Shown here one piece after another: positions 26,629 through 36,035 of a DNA stretch of 64,000 nt; within the stretch, counting starts at the first letter, position 1, and the number at the start of each line of letters is the position of its first letter. A program made the position numbers and the translations under genes. Source of the DNA: Gemmatimonadota bacterium (lineage in GTDB: Bacteria; Gemmatimonadota; Gemmatimonadetes; Gemmatimonadales; Gemmatimonadaceae). The notes under the pieces were generated by a model. That model did not search any database. It saw nothing but the letters and a program-made list of their open reading frames with translations, and was not told the origin of the DNA. Location: the NCBI GenBank assembly GCA_016714015.1, contig JADJNZ010000005.1, positions 62,001 to 126,000 on the forward strand, read 5' to 3'.

Positions 26629-28059
26629 GTGCCACCAGAACTCTCGACCATCGTCTCGGACGGCAGTTCGGCCGTCGCCGCGCAGTCGCTGTCCGCGGCG
26701 GTCGCGATCGCCTATGGCCTGACCTTCATCGGGCTCTGGCTGCAGTTCCGTCGGCACTCGATGGCCGTGCTCGCGCGCGCCTGGCTGCTGTACGGGGCCT
26801 TCTCGGCCGTCACGCCCCTCGCGTCGGACAAGCTGTTCGCGCTCGCGCCGTCCGCGGGCGTGGACGCGATCACGCTCGCGCTCGCGATGCTCTCCGTGAC
26901 CGCGTTCGCGGATGCGGCATTCGTCATCGTCGATCGCCGAGCGTGGCGCGCTCCTCTCTGGATGATCGGTAGCGTCGCGGCGTTCCTGACCGGGATCGGA
27001 CTCGCCGCGCGCATCGCGTGGGTCGTCGAGCCCATGCAGGGCGTTGGCCTGCGGATCTTCGCGATCCTCGGCACGTCGCTCGCGCTCGTGCTCGTCGTGC
27101 GCGCGCGACGCTTCCCGGGACGGCTCTATCTCGCCCTCGGCTTCGCGTTCCTCCTCACCCGCTTCGCCGGGGGGCTCCTGCTCGAGCTCGCACGCCCGGG
27201 ACAGCTGACGATGGCGGCACAGCCCACCGTGTTCACCGCGATGCAGCTCCTCACCCTCACGCTCGCGGGCTACTACATGACCGTGGCGGCCTTCGCGCAG
27301 GAGCGCGAGGGGACGTTGCGCGAACGGATCGAACTCGAGCGCCGCCTCGGTCGCGTGCAGCGCATGGAGTCGATCGGCCGCATCGCCGGCACCGTGGCGC
27401 ACGACTTCAACAACATCCTCACCGCCACGCTGGGCGCGACGGAGTCGATCGCGGAGTCCACAGCGACGCCGACCGAGCGGGCGGAGGCGATCCGCGACCG
27501 TCGCGAGGCGGTCGAGCGGGGCCGCGCCCTCACGCGGCAGCTCTTGGACTTCTCGCGCCCGGGGACGGGCGAGGTCGAAGCGTTCGATCCCGCGGTGCGC
27601 CTCGCCGAGCTCCTGCCGATGGTCCGCCGGCTCGTCGGCGAGCGGATCACGGTCGAGGCCGATCTGCCCGACGACGGCCGGCTCGGGCGTCGGGTGAGGG
27701 TCAACGCGGTGGAGTTCGACCAGGTGCTGCTCAACCTCGCGGCCAACGCGCGCGATGCGATGCCCGAGGGCGGCCGGTTGCACCTCGCGTGCGGGATCGA
27801 CGGGCGCCTCGGCGCCGACGGGAGCGCGGGACAGCGGCTGCGGCTGCGCGTGACGGATTCGGGGACCGGGATGAGCGCTGAGGTCGCCGAGCGGGTGTTC
27901 GATCCCTACTTCACGACGAAACCGCGCGGGAAGGGTACCGGCCTGGGGCTTGCCTCGGCGTTCGCGTTCGCGAAGCACGCGGGGGGCGACCTCTCGGTCG
28001 AGTCCTCCCCGGGATCGGGCGCGACCTTCGCGCTGACCCTCCCGCTCCTGCCCGGCTAG
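26629..28059 (+). CDS. membrane-bound sensor histidine kinase
   Basis: A 476-residue kinase. The first 220 residues hold about seven hydrophobic helices and no obvious soluble sensor, so it probably senses a membrane or envelope signal. The phospho-acceptor is in GTVAHDFNNILTATLGATES near residue 260, which is the HDFNN subtype. The ATP-binding domain has NLAANARDAMPEGG, VTDSGTGMS and GKGTGLGLASAFAFAKHAGG. No receiver domain is attached. The GTG at 26629 is the first start of the open frame. Its stop overlaps the end of the convergent sufE gene by 4 bases. Confidence 0.82.
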   Translation: MPPELSTIVSDGSSAVAAQSLSAAVAIAYGLTFIGLWLQFRRHSMAVLARAWLLYGAFSAVTPLASDKLFALAPSAGVDAITLALAMLSVTAFADAAFVIVDRRAWRAPLWMIGSVAAFLTGIGLAARIAWVVEPMQGVGLRIFAILGTSLALVLVVRARRFPGRLYLALGFAFLLTRFAGGLLLELARPGQLTMAAQPTVFTAMQLLTLTLAGYYMTVAAFAQEREGTLRERIELERRLGRVQRMESIGRIAGTVAHDFNNILTATLGATESIAESTATPTERAEAIRDRREAVERGRALTRQLLDFSRPGTGEVEAFDPAVRLAELLPMVRRLVGERITVEADLPDDGRLGRRVRVNAVEFDQVLLNLAANARDAMPEGGRLHLACGIDGRLGADGSAGQRLRLRVTDSGTGMSAEVAERVFDPYFTTKPRGKGTGLGLASAFAFAKHAGGDLSVESSPGSGATFALTLPLLPG

Positions 28060-28484
28060 GCGTTCGTCGCGTCCCGCGCGTGGCGCTTGAGCCGCGCGAC
28101 CATCGCGTTCAGGCCGGTCTCGCGCGCGCTGAGGCCGAGGCCCTGCATCATGCGCTGCACGAAGTCGTCCGGGATCGCGAGCGTCGTCTCGGGCGGCTGA
28201 TCGTTGATCGCCGAGAACACGATCGAGAGGAAGGCGGCGATGGTCGGCGACTGTCGCACGTTCACGTCGGCCCAGAAGTGCAGCCGGCCGTCGTGCACCT
28301 CGGGGAAGAGGTCCACGCGCGTCTGGCACTCGGGCACGGTGAAGGCGGCACGGTCGAGCGCGGCGAGGCGCTCGGGGAGCGGCTCGAGCTTCTTCGCATA
28401 CGAGACGAGCGCCTGCATCTTCGTCTCGCGGTCCATCGCGGCGAAGCGGTCGAGGACGGTGGCGATGCGGGGCGGGAGCGGCAC
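28056..28484 (-). CDS. sufE: SufE family sulfur-acceptor protein
   Basis: A 142-residue SufE-type protein that accepts persulfide sulfur from a SufS cysteine desulfurase for Fe-S cluster assembly. The key Cys is in TVPECQTRVDLF near residue 55. FAAMDRETKMQALVSYAKKL and the C-terminal helix GLGLSARETGLNAMVARLKR match the fold. The GTG at 28484 was chosen because it follows the stop of the upstream glycosyltransferase by one base; the longer frame overlaps that gene. No sufS is seen nearby. Confidence 0.8.
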   Translation of the reverse strand: MPLPPRIATVLDRFAAMDRETKMQALVSYAKKLEPLPERLAALDRAAFTVPECQTRVDLFPEVHDGRLHFWADVNVRQSPTIAAFLSIVFSAINDQPPETTLAIPDDFVQRMMQGLGLSARETGLNAMVARLKRHARDATNA

Positions 28485-28485
28485 G

Positions 28486-29679
28486 CTAGGTCCTCTGCGC
28501 GCGGAGGCAGTCGAGGCGGATCGCATCGGCGAGCCGCTGGTGCGGTGCCTCGAGGCCCCAGCCCTTCACGACATGCTCGCGCGCCGCGAAGCCCGCCGCC
28601 GGCCACGCCGCGCGCGCGACCCAGGCGCGGGAGAGCGCGGCGCGCAACGCCTCCTCGGTCACCGCCGACGCGACCCAACCGGTGCGTCCTTCGAGCACGA
28701 GCTCATCGTTGCCCCCGACCGGCGTCACGACCGCGGGCCGCCCATGCGCCATCCCCTCGACGAGCGCGAAGGGCGACCCCTCCGACCGCGACGGGAAGAC
28801 CAGCAGGTCGGCCTCGGCGAAGGCCGCGCCGATCTCGCCGTGCGGCTTGAGCACCACGCGGTCCGGTCCGAAGCCGTGCGAGCGCGCGAGCCGTTCGAGC
28901 AGTCGCGGATGGCTCCCGCCGCCCTGCAGCGTGAGCACCCACTCGCGTCCCCGCCACTCGGGATGGGCGAGCGCCTCGAGCAGCAGGTCCTGGCCCTTGT
29001 ACGCGGGATCGAAGCGCGCGAGGCAGAGGAGGCGCACCGGTCCCTTCGTGCGGATGGGGTGCGCCTTCTGCACCGCTTCGCCGGCCGCGAGCGTCGCGGC
29101 CGTGACGCCGTTGACCGCCGACTCGACGTTCGCCAGCGCGGTGCCGAGCGCGCGATCGAGCGCCCGGTGGTTGCGCGCCGAGACCGTGAGCACGCGTCGC
29201 GCCTGGCGGGCGAGCCCGAGCGCGGCATCGGTCCGCGCATCATCCACGAAATGGTAGTCCTCGTGCGCGTGCTGCAGCACGAGCCAGTACGGCGTGCCGC
29301 GCGCCGCCGCGGCCTCGCCGGCCGGGACGCACCAGTTCATGTCCCCCATCCCCGCGAGGTTGAACCAGACCAGGTCAGGCGCGATCGCGTCGAGGCGCGT
29401 GCGCCACCGCGTCGCCTCGGGCACCTCGGCGCCGACCATCCGCCGCAGCAGGCGCTCGCGCAGCGGCGGCGGCGTGAGCTCGGTCATTGCGTGGAAGGTG
29501 ACGCCGCCGTCCGCGAACGGGGCCGGGTCGGCGTCGCGGTAGGCGCGGGGCGCGAGCAGGTGGAACTCGAACGCGTCGCGGTGCGCCGCGTCGAGCACGA
29601 AGTGCCGCCACAGGTTGTGCGCGCCGCCCGGGGCACCGATGAAGCTCACGATGAGGACGCGCGGACGCGTGGCCGTCAT
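28486..29679 (-). CDS. GT4 family glycosyltransferase linked to the ABC exporter
   Basis: A 397-residue GT-B enzyme. The acceptor side begins RVLIVSFIGAPGGAHNLWRH. The donor half has LLCLARFDPAYKGQDLLLEA and FPSRSEGSPFALVEGMAHGR with the conserved Glu pair. The ATG at 29679 overlaps the stop of the Wzt-like gene, so it is the third gene of a Wzm-Wzt-GT operon and probably builds the glycan that this transporter exports. Confidence 0.8.
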   Translation of the reverse strand: MTATRPRVLIVSFIGAPGGAHNLWRHFVLDAAHRDAFEFHLLAPRAYRDADPAPFADGGVTFHAMTELTPPPLRERLLRRMVGAEVPEATRWRTRLDAIAPDLVWFNLAGMGDMNWCVPAGEAAAARGTPYWLVLQHAHEDYHFVDDARTDAALGLARQARRVLTVSARNHRALDRALGTALANVESAVNGVTAATLAAGEAVQKAHPIRTKGPVRLLCLARFDPAYKGQDLLLEALAHPEWRGREWVLTLQGGGSHPRLLERLARSHGFGPDRVVLKPHGEIGAAFAEADLLVFPSRSEGSPFALVEGMAHGRPAVVTPVGGNDELVLEGRTGWVASAVTEEALRAALSRAWVARAAWPAAGFAAREHVVKGWGLEAPHQRLADAIRLDCLRAQRT

Positions 29680-30944
29680 GGCGCGACGGTCCCGCGCTGC
29701 GCCATCACGTCGCCCTCGCGCGCGAGGACCCACGCCGCGCCCTCGAGATAGGTGCAGTCCCCCGCGCTCCACGCGTAGTCGTCGCGCGCGGTGCCGTCCA
29801 TCGTGACCTCGAAGGGGCAGATCCCGTGCAGCTCGTCGAACATCGCGTTCGTGCGGCGGTCGGAGAGGTAGGCGCGCACCGTGTAGCGTCCCTGGAAGAG
29901 CCGCGCGCGCGGCACCTCGAAGCGCAGCGTGTAGCGGCCCGCCTCGCGACGGAACCGCGCCTCCGCGTCGAAGCACCAGAGATGCACGATGTTCCGGTCC
30001 TCCGCGTCGGCGAACTTGCAGGAGAAGCAGAGCGTCCCCGTGGGCTCGGGGATGTCGAGCGTGAACTCGACCTGCATCGGTTCGCCGTGGCGGTGCACGC
30101 CGCCGGGATCGCTCGTCACCACGCGCGCCGCGAGCACGCGATTGGCGCGCGGGCCGCCGGCCGGCGCCTCGTACGCGCCGGGACGCGCCTCTCCGCCGCC
30201 CTGCAGCGCCCGATACCGCGCGATCCCCTCGGCCGTGGCGCCGTCGAAGAGGCAGGTCCCGCGGTCGAGCAGCAGCACGCGCTGCGTGAGCGCCGAGACC
30301 GCGGGCATGGAGTGGCTGACGAAGATCACCGTCCGTCCACCGCTCGCGACCTCGCTCATCTTGCCGAGGCACTTCCGCTGGAACTCGGCGTCGCCCACGG
30401 CGAGGACCTCGTCCACGATGAGGATCTCCGGCTCGAGGTGCGCGGCGACGGCGAAGGCGAGGCGCACGTACATCCCGCTCGAGTAGCGCTTCACCGGCGT
30501 GTCGAGGAACCGTTCCACCTCGGCGAAGGCGACGATCGCGTCGAAGCGCGCGGCGATCTCGCGCTTGCGCATCCCGAGGATCGCGCCGTTGAGGAAGATG
30601 TTCTCGCGCCCCGAGAGCTCGGGATGGAACCCGGTCCCGACCTCGAGCAGCGACCCCACGCGACCGCGCAGCCGCACCTCGCCGGTGGTGGGCGGGGTGA
30701 TGCGCGAGAGCACCTTGAGCAGCGTGCTCTTGCCGGCACCGTTGCGGCCGATGATCCCGACGGCGCTGCCGGAGGGGATGGAGAACCCGACGTCGCGCAG
30801 GGCCCAGAGGTCCTCGCCCGGCGCGCCACCGAAGGGTGCGCGCACCAGCTGCGCCAGCCGCTCGGGGAGCGTCGTCGCCGGCGCTTCGCGCGACAACCGG
30901 TAGCGCTTGCCCAGCCCGCGCGCCTCGACCGCGATGCCCGCCAT
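29676..30944 (-). CDS. Wzt-like polysaccharide ABC transporter ATPase
   Basis: A 422-residue ATPase of an ABC-2 polysaccharide exporter. Walker A is GIIGRNGAGKSTLLKVLSRI, the signature is KRYSSGMYVRLAFAVAAHLE, and Walker B is EILIVDEVLAVGDAEFQRK, followed by the switch His in IFVSHS. Residues beyond about 260 form a Wzt-type C-terminal beta domain (FSCKFADAEDRNIVHLW) which in O-antigen exporters recognises the glycan's terminal cap. The ATG overlaps the permease stop. Confidence 0.87.
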   Translation of the reverse strand: MAGIAVEARGLGKRYRLSREAPATTLPERLAQLVRAPFGGAPGEDLWALRDVGFSIPSGSAVGIIGRNGAGKSTLLKVLSRITPPTTGEVRLRGRVGSLLEVGTGFHPELSGRENIFLNGAILGMRKREIAARFDAIVAFAEVERFLDTPVKRYSSGMYVRLAFAVAAHLEPEILIVDEVLAVGDAEFQRKCLGKMSEVASGGRTVIFVSHSMPAVSALTQRVLLLDRGTCLFDGATAEGIARYRALQGGGEARPGAYEAPAGGPRANRVLAARVVTSDPGGVHRHGEPMQVEFTLDIPEPTGTLCFSCKFADAEDRNIVHLWCFDAEARFRREAGRYTLRFEVPRARLFQGRYTVRAYLSDRRTNAMFDELHGICPFEVTMDGTARDDYAWSAGDCTYLEGAAWVLAREGDVMAQRGTVAP

Positions 30945-31810
30945 CAGATCACGTCGGCGAAGCGTCGCTCGAGGCGACGGAAGAGCGTGACGCCCACGAA
31001 GAGCGCGAGCCCGGTCCACGCGAGCGCGGCGAGCACCGGCTGCGGCCCCGGCACGGGTGTGCCCAGGAGGGAGGCGCGGAATCCCTCGAGCAACGTGGCG
31101 ACGGGATTGAGCAGGTACGCCTCGCGATAGCGCTCGGGCACCGTGCTCGCGGCGTAGGCGACCGGGCTCGCGTACAGCAGGAGCTGCATGGCGACGGGCA
31201 GGATGTGCTGGACGTCGCGGTAGCGGACCATGAGCGAGGCGCCGATGAGGCCCAGTCCGAAGGCCAGCAGCACGAGCAACAGCACCCAGAGCGGTGCGAG
31301 CAGGAGGGACGGTCCCGGCATGGCGCCCGAGGCGAGTCGCATCGCGAGCAGCACCACGAGCGCGACGGCGCCATCGAGGAGCGCCGCCGGGATGGTCGAG
31401 GCGGGGATCACCGCGCGCGGGAACCAGACCTTCGCGATGAGTCCGCTGTTCTGCACCAGCGACCCGCTGGCGCGCGTCACGATCCCCGCGAACAGCCCCC
31501 ACCCGGCGAGCGAGGCGAACGTGAACTGGAAGTACGGCACGCCGTCGCTCGGCAGCCCGGCCACCACACCGAAGACGAAGGTGAAGATGAGCGCGCCGAG
31601 CAGGGGCTGGAGCACCACCCAGAGGACACCGAGGACCGTCTGGCGGTAGCGCAGGCGCAGGTCGCGGTCGGCGAGGGCCCAGAGCAGGTCGCGGAACGCC
31701 CAGAGGTCGCCGACGAGCCCGAGGGTCCGAGCGCTGTCCGGCTGGATAACGAGCACGGGGGGCTCTGCGTACTGGTGCGATAGGGCGGGCACGATGCAGA
31801 AATAGGGCAC
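30944..31810 (-). CDS. Wzm-like polysaccharide ABC transporter permease
   Basis: A 288-residue ABC-2 permease with six predicted helices. RYRQTVLGVLWVVLQPLLGA near residues 52-71 is the classic Wzm N-terminal signature, and VRYRDVQHILPVAMQLLLYA is the second. It forms the inner-membrane channel with the adjacent Wzt-like ATPase. The ATG at 31810 is the first of the frame; a GTG six codons in is also possible. A 44-bp spacer divides it from the divergent msrP gene. Confidence 0.85.
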   Translation of the reverse strand: MPYFCIVPALSHQYAEPPVLVIQPDSARTLGLVGDLWAFRDLLWALADRDLRLRYRQTVLGVLWVVLQPLLGALIFTFVFGVVAGLPSDGVPYFQFTFASLAGWGLFAGIVTRASGSLVQNSGLIAKVWFPRAVIPASTIPAALLDGAVALVVLLAMRLASGAMPGPSLLLAPLWVLLLVLLAFGLGLIGASLMVRYRDVQHILPVAMQLLLYASPVAYAASTVPERYREAYLLNPVATLLEGFRASLLGTPVPGPQPVLAALAWTGLALFVGVTLFRRLERRFADVI

Positions 31811-31854
31811 GGCCCCTCCGGGAACACAATCCCGTCCCCAGCGATAGATACCCC

Positions 31855-32802
31855 ATGCCGACCAACGACCTGCCGTCCAGCGAACTCACGCCCGAGCGCG
31901 TGTACTTCGACCGCCGCACGTTCCTCACCGCCGCCGGCGTGATCGGTGCGGGGCTCGTCGGCGCGAAGGCGCTCAAGGCCTCGGTCCTGACGGCGGCGAC
32001 GCCGGGACAGGAGCGCCCGCTCGGCACGCCCTACGGGCTGCAGCCGACCGACGTCGCGACGCCCGAGGAGGACGTGACGACCTACAACAACTTCTACGAG
32101 TTCGGCACCGGCAAGGACGATCCGGCGATGAACGCGCGGGAGTTCCGGGCGCGGCCGTGGACGGTGAAGGTCGAAGGGCTCGTCGCCAAGCCGGGGAGCT
32201 ACCAGCTCGAGGACTTCCTCAAGCCCTCGCGCATGGAGGATCGCATCTACCGGATGCGCTGCGTCGAGGCGTGGAGCATGGTGATCCCGTGGCGCGGCAT
32301 CCCGCTCGCCGACGTGCTCCGCCGCGCGCAGCCGACGAGCAAGGCGAAGTACGTCGAGTTCACCACGCTGATGGACCCGGCGCGGATGCCGGGCCAGCGC
32401 TACCCCGTGCTCGACTGGCCGTACAACGAGGGGCTCCGCCTCGACGAGGCGATGCATCCGCTCACGCTCCTCGCGACCGGCGTGTACGGCAAGGACCTGC
32501 CGAACCAGAACGGCGCCCCGCTGCGCCTCGTCGTGCCGTGGAAGTACGGCTTCAAGGGGATCAAGAGCATCGTGCGCATCCGCCTCACCGAGACGATGCC
32601 CGCCACCTCGTGGGCGCTCGCGAACCCGTCCGAGTACGGCTTCTACGCCAACGTGAACCCGCGGGTCGATCATCCGCGGTGGAGCCAGGCGACGGAGCGG
32701 CGCATCGGCAACTTCCGGCGCATCCCCACGCTGCCGTTCAACGGCTACGCCGAGCAGGTCGCGTCGATGTACTCGGGGATGGATCTCGCGCGGAACTACT
32801 GA
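31855..32802 (+). CDS. msrP: protein-methionine-sulfoxide reductase catalytic subunit MsrP
   Basis: A 315-residue periplasmic molybdoenzyme that reduces methionine sulfoxide in oxidised envelope proteins. A twin-arginine signal (YFDRRTFLTAAGVIGAGLVG) is near residues 16-35. YNNFYEFGTGKDDPA and the Mo-pterin ligand Cys in YRMRCVEAWSMVIPW near 134 are diagnostic, as are PLRLVVPWKYGFKGIKSIV and WALANPSEYGFYANVNP. The heme subunit gene msrQ follows after 3 bases. Electrons come from quinols through MsrQ. Confidence 0.93.
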   Translation: MPTNDLPSSELTPERVYFDRRTFLTAAGVIGAGLVGAKALKASVLTAATPGQERPLGTPYGLQPTDVATPEEDVTTYNNFYEFGTGKDDPAMNAREFRARPWTVKVEGLVAKPGSYQLEDFLKPSRMEDRIYRMRCVEAWSMVIPWRGIPLADVLRRAQPTSKAKYVEFTTLMDPARMPGQRYPVLDWPYNEGLRLDEAMHPLTLLATGVYGKDLPNQNGAPLRLVVPWKYGFKGIKSIVRIRLTETMPATSWALANPSEYGFYANVNPRVDHPRWSQATERRIGNFRRIPTLPFNGYAEQVASMYSGMDLARNY

Positions 32803-32805
32803 GTC

Positions 32806-33459
32806 GTGTCGCAGCCCTGGCTGGGCCTCGCGAAGCAGCCGCGGGGATTCGGCGTGCTGCTCGTCATCGCGTCCGCGCTCCCGGCCCTGACCATCACGGC
32901 CGCGGTGGTGAGTGACGTCTTCTACGGGTCGAGCTGGCTCGGCGCGGATCCCATCAAGGAAGGCGAGCATCTGCTCGGCGAGTGGACGCTGCGCGCGCTG
33001 TTCGGCACGCTCCTCATCACGCCGCTGCGGTATCACTCGGGGTGGAACTGGCTCGCGAAGCATCGCCGCACGCTCGGCCTCTTCGCGTTCGCCTACGTCG
33101 TGCTCCACTTCCTCACCTGGCTGCTTCTCGATGCGCAGGTGTGGGTCAGTGAGTACGTGGGCTGGGCCGACGTGTGGAAGGACATCACCAAGCGGCCGTA
33201 CATCACCGTTGGCTTCCTCGCGATGCTGCTGATGGTGCCGCTGGCGCTGACGTCCACCAAGAAGGCGATCGCGCGGATGGGGAAGCGGTGGCGGCCGTTG
33301 CATCGCCTGATCTACCCGATCGCTTTGCTCGGCGTGCTGCACTACATCCTGTCGGTGAAGAAGGACCTGACCGAGCCGCTCCTGTACCTGGGCGTACTCT
33401 CGGCGCTCCTGCTGTGGCGCGTGTGGGATGCGCGTCGCCGGGCCGACGCGCGCGTGTAG
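32806..33459 (+). CDS. msrQ: MsrQ heme-binding membrane subunit
   Basis: A 217-residue polytopic protein of the ferric-reductase-like/YedZ family with about six helices. LITPLRYHSGWNWLAKHRRT and FAYVVLHFLTWLLLD carry His residues expected to ligate heme b, and RPLHRLIYPIALLGVLHYIL carries more. It delivers electrons to MsrP. The GTG at 32806 lies directly after the msrP stop, so the two are one operon. Confidence 0.9.
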   Translation: MSQPWLGLAKQPRGFGVLLVIASALPALTITAAVVSDVFYGSSWLGADPIKEGEHLLGEWTLRALFGTLLITPLRYHSGWNWLAKHRRTLGLFAFAYVVLHFLTWLLLDAQVWVSEYVGWADVWKDITKRPYITVGFLAMLLMVPLALTSTKKAIARMGKRWRPLHRLIYPIALLGVLHYILSVKKDLTEPLLYLGVLSALLLWRVWDARRRADARV

Positions 33460-33468
33460 ATTGCGCGG

Positions 33469-34725
33469 GTGACCGCCCCGCGCGCCGCCCTCCGATACGA
33501 CTGCTTCGCCATCGCCGCGCCGGGGCTCGAGTCCCTCGTCGCGCACGAACTCGTCTCCCTCGGTGTCGCCGATGCGACGGCGGTGCCGGGCGGCGTGGAG
33601 TTCGGGGCCGATGCCGCGCGGCTCGCGGCGGTGCAGCTGCGCACCCGCACGGCGACCCGCGTGATCGTGCGGCTCGCGCAGTTCCGGGCGAAGGCCTTCC
33701 ACGAGCTCGAGCGCGCGGCGCGACAGGTGGAGTGGGCGCGTGTCCTTCCGGCCGGCGCGCGCTTCCGCCTGCGCGTGACCTGTCGCAAGTCGCGCCTCTA
33801 CCACTCGGATGCGGTCGCGGAGCGCGTCGCGGCCGCGATCGTGCGCGGGGTGCCGGGTGCGACGTTCGAGCAGGGCGCGCACGCGGACGACGAGGCGGAC
33901 GAGGCGACGGGCGCGACCCCGACCGACGGACTGCCCGCGCAGCTCTTCATCGTGCGCTTCGACCACGACACCTGCACCATCTCGGCGGATGCGTCGGGCG
34001 ACCTCCTGCATCGCCGCGGGTACCGCCTCGCGGTCGGGCGCGCGCCGCTGCGCGAGACGCTCGCCGCGGCGATGCTCGTGGGCGCCGAGTTCGATCCGGC
34101 GCAGCCGCTCGTGGACCCGATGTGCGGGTCGGGTACGATCGCGATCGAGGCGGCGATGATGGCGCGGCGTATCGCCCCAGGGCTCGCGCGTCGGTTCGCC
34201 TCGGAGCGCTGGCCCGAGACGCCTGCTGGCACCTGGACCGCGGCGCGTCGCGCGGCCGAGGCCGAGATCCGTCCGGCCACTGGCATGCCGATCATCGCGG
34301 CGGATCGCGATGCCGGCGCCGTCGCCAACGCGCGATCGAACGCGGCGCGCGCGGGCGTGGGCGAGCAGATCGAGTTCCGCGTCGCGGCCCTCTCGGCGCT
34401 CGAGGTGCCGTCGGCGCCGCGTGGCCTGCTGATCGCGAATCCGCCGTACGGCGTCCGCGTGGGGGAGACGCCGGCGCTGCGCGACCTGTTCGCACGGCTC
34501 GGCCAGGTGGCGCGCGAGCGCTGCGAGGGTTGGCGCGTGGTGCTGCTGAGCGCCGACCGCGCGCTCGACGCGCAGGTGAAGCTCCCCTTCACCGAGGTCC
34601 TCGCAACGAGCAACGGCGGGATCGCGGTGCGGCTCGTCGCGGCGGACGTGGGGGCGGACGTGGGGGCGGCGCCGTCCCGCGGCGGAACGACGTCACGCGC
34701 CGCGACGAAGCGGTCCCGCCGCTAG
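33469..34725 (+). CDS. THUMP-domain rRNA guanine-N2 methyltransferase (RlmL N-like)
   Basis: A 418-residue class I methyltransferase of the RlmL/Trm14 type. The N-terminal half is a ferredoxin-like/THUMP RNA-binding module (YDCFAIAAPGLESLVAHELV). The catalytic half has LVDPMCGSGTIAIEAAMMAR as motif I and GLLIANPPYGVRVGE as the NPPY motif IV, typical of N2-guanine methylation. It likely modifies 23S rRNA in the cytoplasm. It starts with GTG 9 bases after msrQ, and overlaps the end of the convergent porin-like gene by 4 bases. Confidence 0.82.
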   Translation: MTAPRAALRYDCFAIAAPGLESLVAHELVSLGVADATAVPGGVEFGADAARLAAVQLRTRTATRVIVRLAQFRAKAFHELERAARQVEWARVLPAGARFRLRVTCRKSRLYHSDAVAERVAAAIVRGVPGATFEQGAHADDEADEATGATPTDGLPAQLFIVRFDHDTCTISADASGDLLHRRGYRLAVGRAPLRETLAAAMLVGAEFDPAQPLVDPMCGSGTIAIEAAMMARRIAPGLARRFASERWPETPAGTWTAARRAAEAEIRPATGMPIIAADRDAGAVANARSNAARAGVGEQIEFRVAALSALEVPSAPRGLLIANPPYGVRVGETPALRDLFARLGQVARERCEGWRVVLLSADRALDAQVKLPFTEVLATSNGGIAVRLVAADVGADVGAAPSRGGTTSRAATKRSRR

Positions 34726-35978
34726 AACTCGAAGCCGAACGCGAGGTTCAGGTGCTGCGCGGTGCGCGATCCGACGGTGAATTCGGTCGCGATCCGCCGC
34801 CACTCGAAGCCGAGCACGAGCGGGCCGGCCGGACGCCAATGCAGGTGCGCCTCGGTCGTCGCGTTCCTGATCCGGCCACCCGCGGCGATGTCCGCGTCCT
34901 CGGGGTCGTCGAAGCCCATGCCGCCACCGATGAGCAAGCGTGGCGTCGCCTGGAGATTGACCTGACCCCATCCGCCGCGCGTGCGCACCGGTGCGCCGCC
35001 GACGCCCAATCCCTGCGAGACACCGCCGCCACCGAGTCCGCGCAGCGCCTGCCCGTCGAAGAACTCGCCCCGCAGCTCGAGCCGCGAGCCGATCGGCAGG
35101 CGCACGGTCGCCGCCATCGCCTCCGAGGAGCGCTCCGCGTCTGTTGCGTCCGCGATCTTGCCGGTGTGCATGCCCACGGTGATCGATCCGGGCCGCTCGG
35201 TCTCACCCCACGCCATCCGCACGAGTCCCTGCAGGTACGGCGTGCCCGTGCGCTCGGCCGCGTCGAACTGCGTGTCGAACAGGCCCGCGGCGTCGCCGCT
35301 CGTGGGCGCGAGCACCGCCCCTTCCACGCCCACGCGCAGGCGCCCGGCGCTGTGCACGCCGGCCCGCACCTGCGGCAGCCAGAGCCAGAGGTTCCCCGCG
35401 GCGGTGAAGCCGGGCACGCCGACGGACGCGATCGAGACCGGATCGACGCCCGTGATGAGCGGCTGCTCCTGGCCGATCATCACGAAGCCCTTCGCCCACT
35501 CGAGCGTGCCGCGCGCAGTGCGGAGGCGCACCAGCGGGAACGTCCGTCCCCCGGAGCTCGGCTGCTGGCCGCCGAAGAAGTCGGCATCGAGGTCGCCGCG
35601 GAAGGTGCCGCCGGCCACCTCGCTCACCGCGAAGCCCACGCCGAGCGTCGTCTGACGGATGGTCATCGCGAGACCGCCCTGCGGTCCGGTGCCCGAGTCG
35701 GGGCGTGCGAAGACCGGCACGTCGACATTGTTGGTGCGCGCGTCGTTCTTCACCACATGCATGAGCGCGCGGCCGGTGAACTCGAGCGAGACGCGCGAGC
35801 GGGTGCGGAGCGCGCTCGACGCCTCGGTCGCGAGCTGCTCGCGGAGCGCCTGGAGCGCCGCCTCGGCGTCCTCCACCCGCTGCCGGAGCGAATCGAGCTG
35901 CGCCTGCGTGCGCTCGGGTGCCGCCTGCGCCGCGAGCGTGACCGGCATCACGCCGAGCGAAAGGCCGAGCGCGACCAT
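34722..35978 (-). CDS. predicted outer-membrane porin-like protein with coiled-coil N-terminus
   Basis: A 418-residue exported protein. MVALGLSLGVMPVTLAAQAA is a signal peptide; a heptad-rich stretch (LDSLRQRVEDAEAALQALRE) follows, and the rest is a Gly/aromatic-rich series of beta strands ending in Phe (LNLAFGFEF), the usual C-terminal signature of outer-membrane barrels. This arrangement resembles DcaP-type trimeric porins. The ATG at 35978 begins the signal peptide. It is divergent to the cupredoxin gene. Confidence 0.7.
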   Translation of the reverse strand: MVALGLSLGVMPVTLAAQAAPERTQAQLDSLRQRVEDAEAALQALREQLATEASSALRTRSRVSLEFTGRALMHVVKNDARTNNVDVPVFARPDSGTGPQGGLAMTIRQTTLGVGFAVSEVAGGTFRGDLDADFFGGQQPSSGGRTFPLVRLRTARGTLEWAKGFVMIGQEQPLITGVDPVSIASVGVPGFTAAGNLWLWLPQVRAGVHSAGRLRVGVEGAVLAPTSGDAAGLFDTQFDAAERTGTPYLQGLVRMAWGETERPGSITVGMHTGKIADATDAERSSEAMAATVRLPIGSRLELRGEFFDGQALRGLGGGGVSQGLGVGGAPVRTRGGWGQVNLQATPRLLIGGGMGFDDPEDADIAAGGRIRNATTEAHLHWRPAGPLVLGFEWRRIATEFTVGSRTAQHLNLAFGFEF

Positions 35979-36035
35979 GCTTGACCATCGGCCGCGCCGA
36001 GGGGTAGCGTTGTCAGGCACAATCCAGAGGAAACA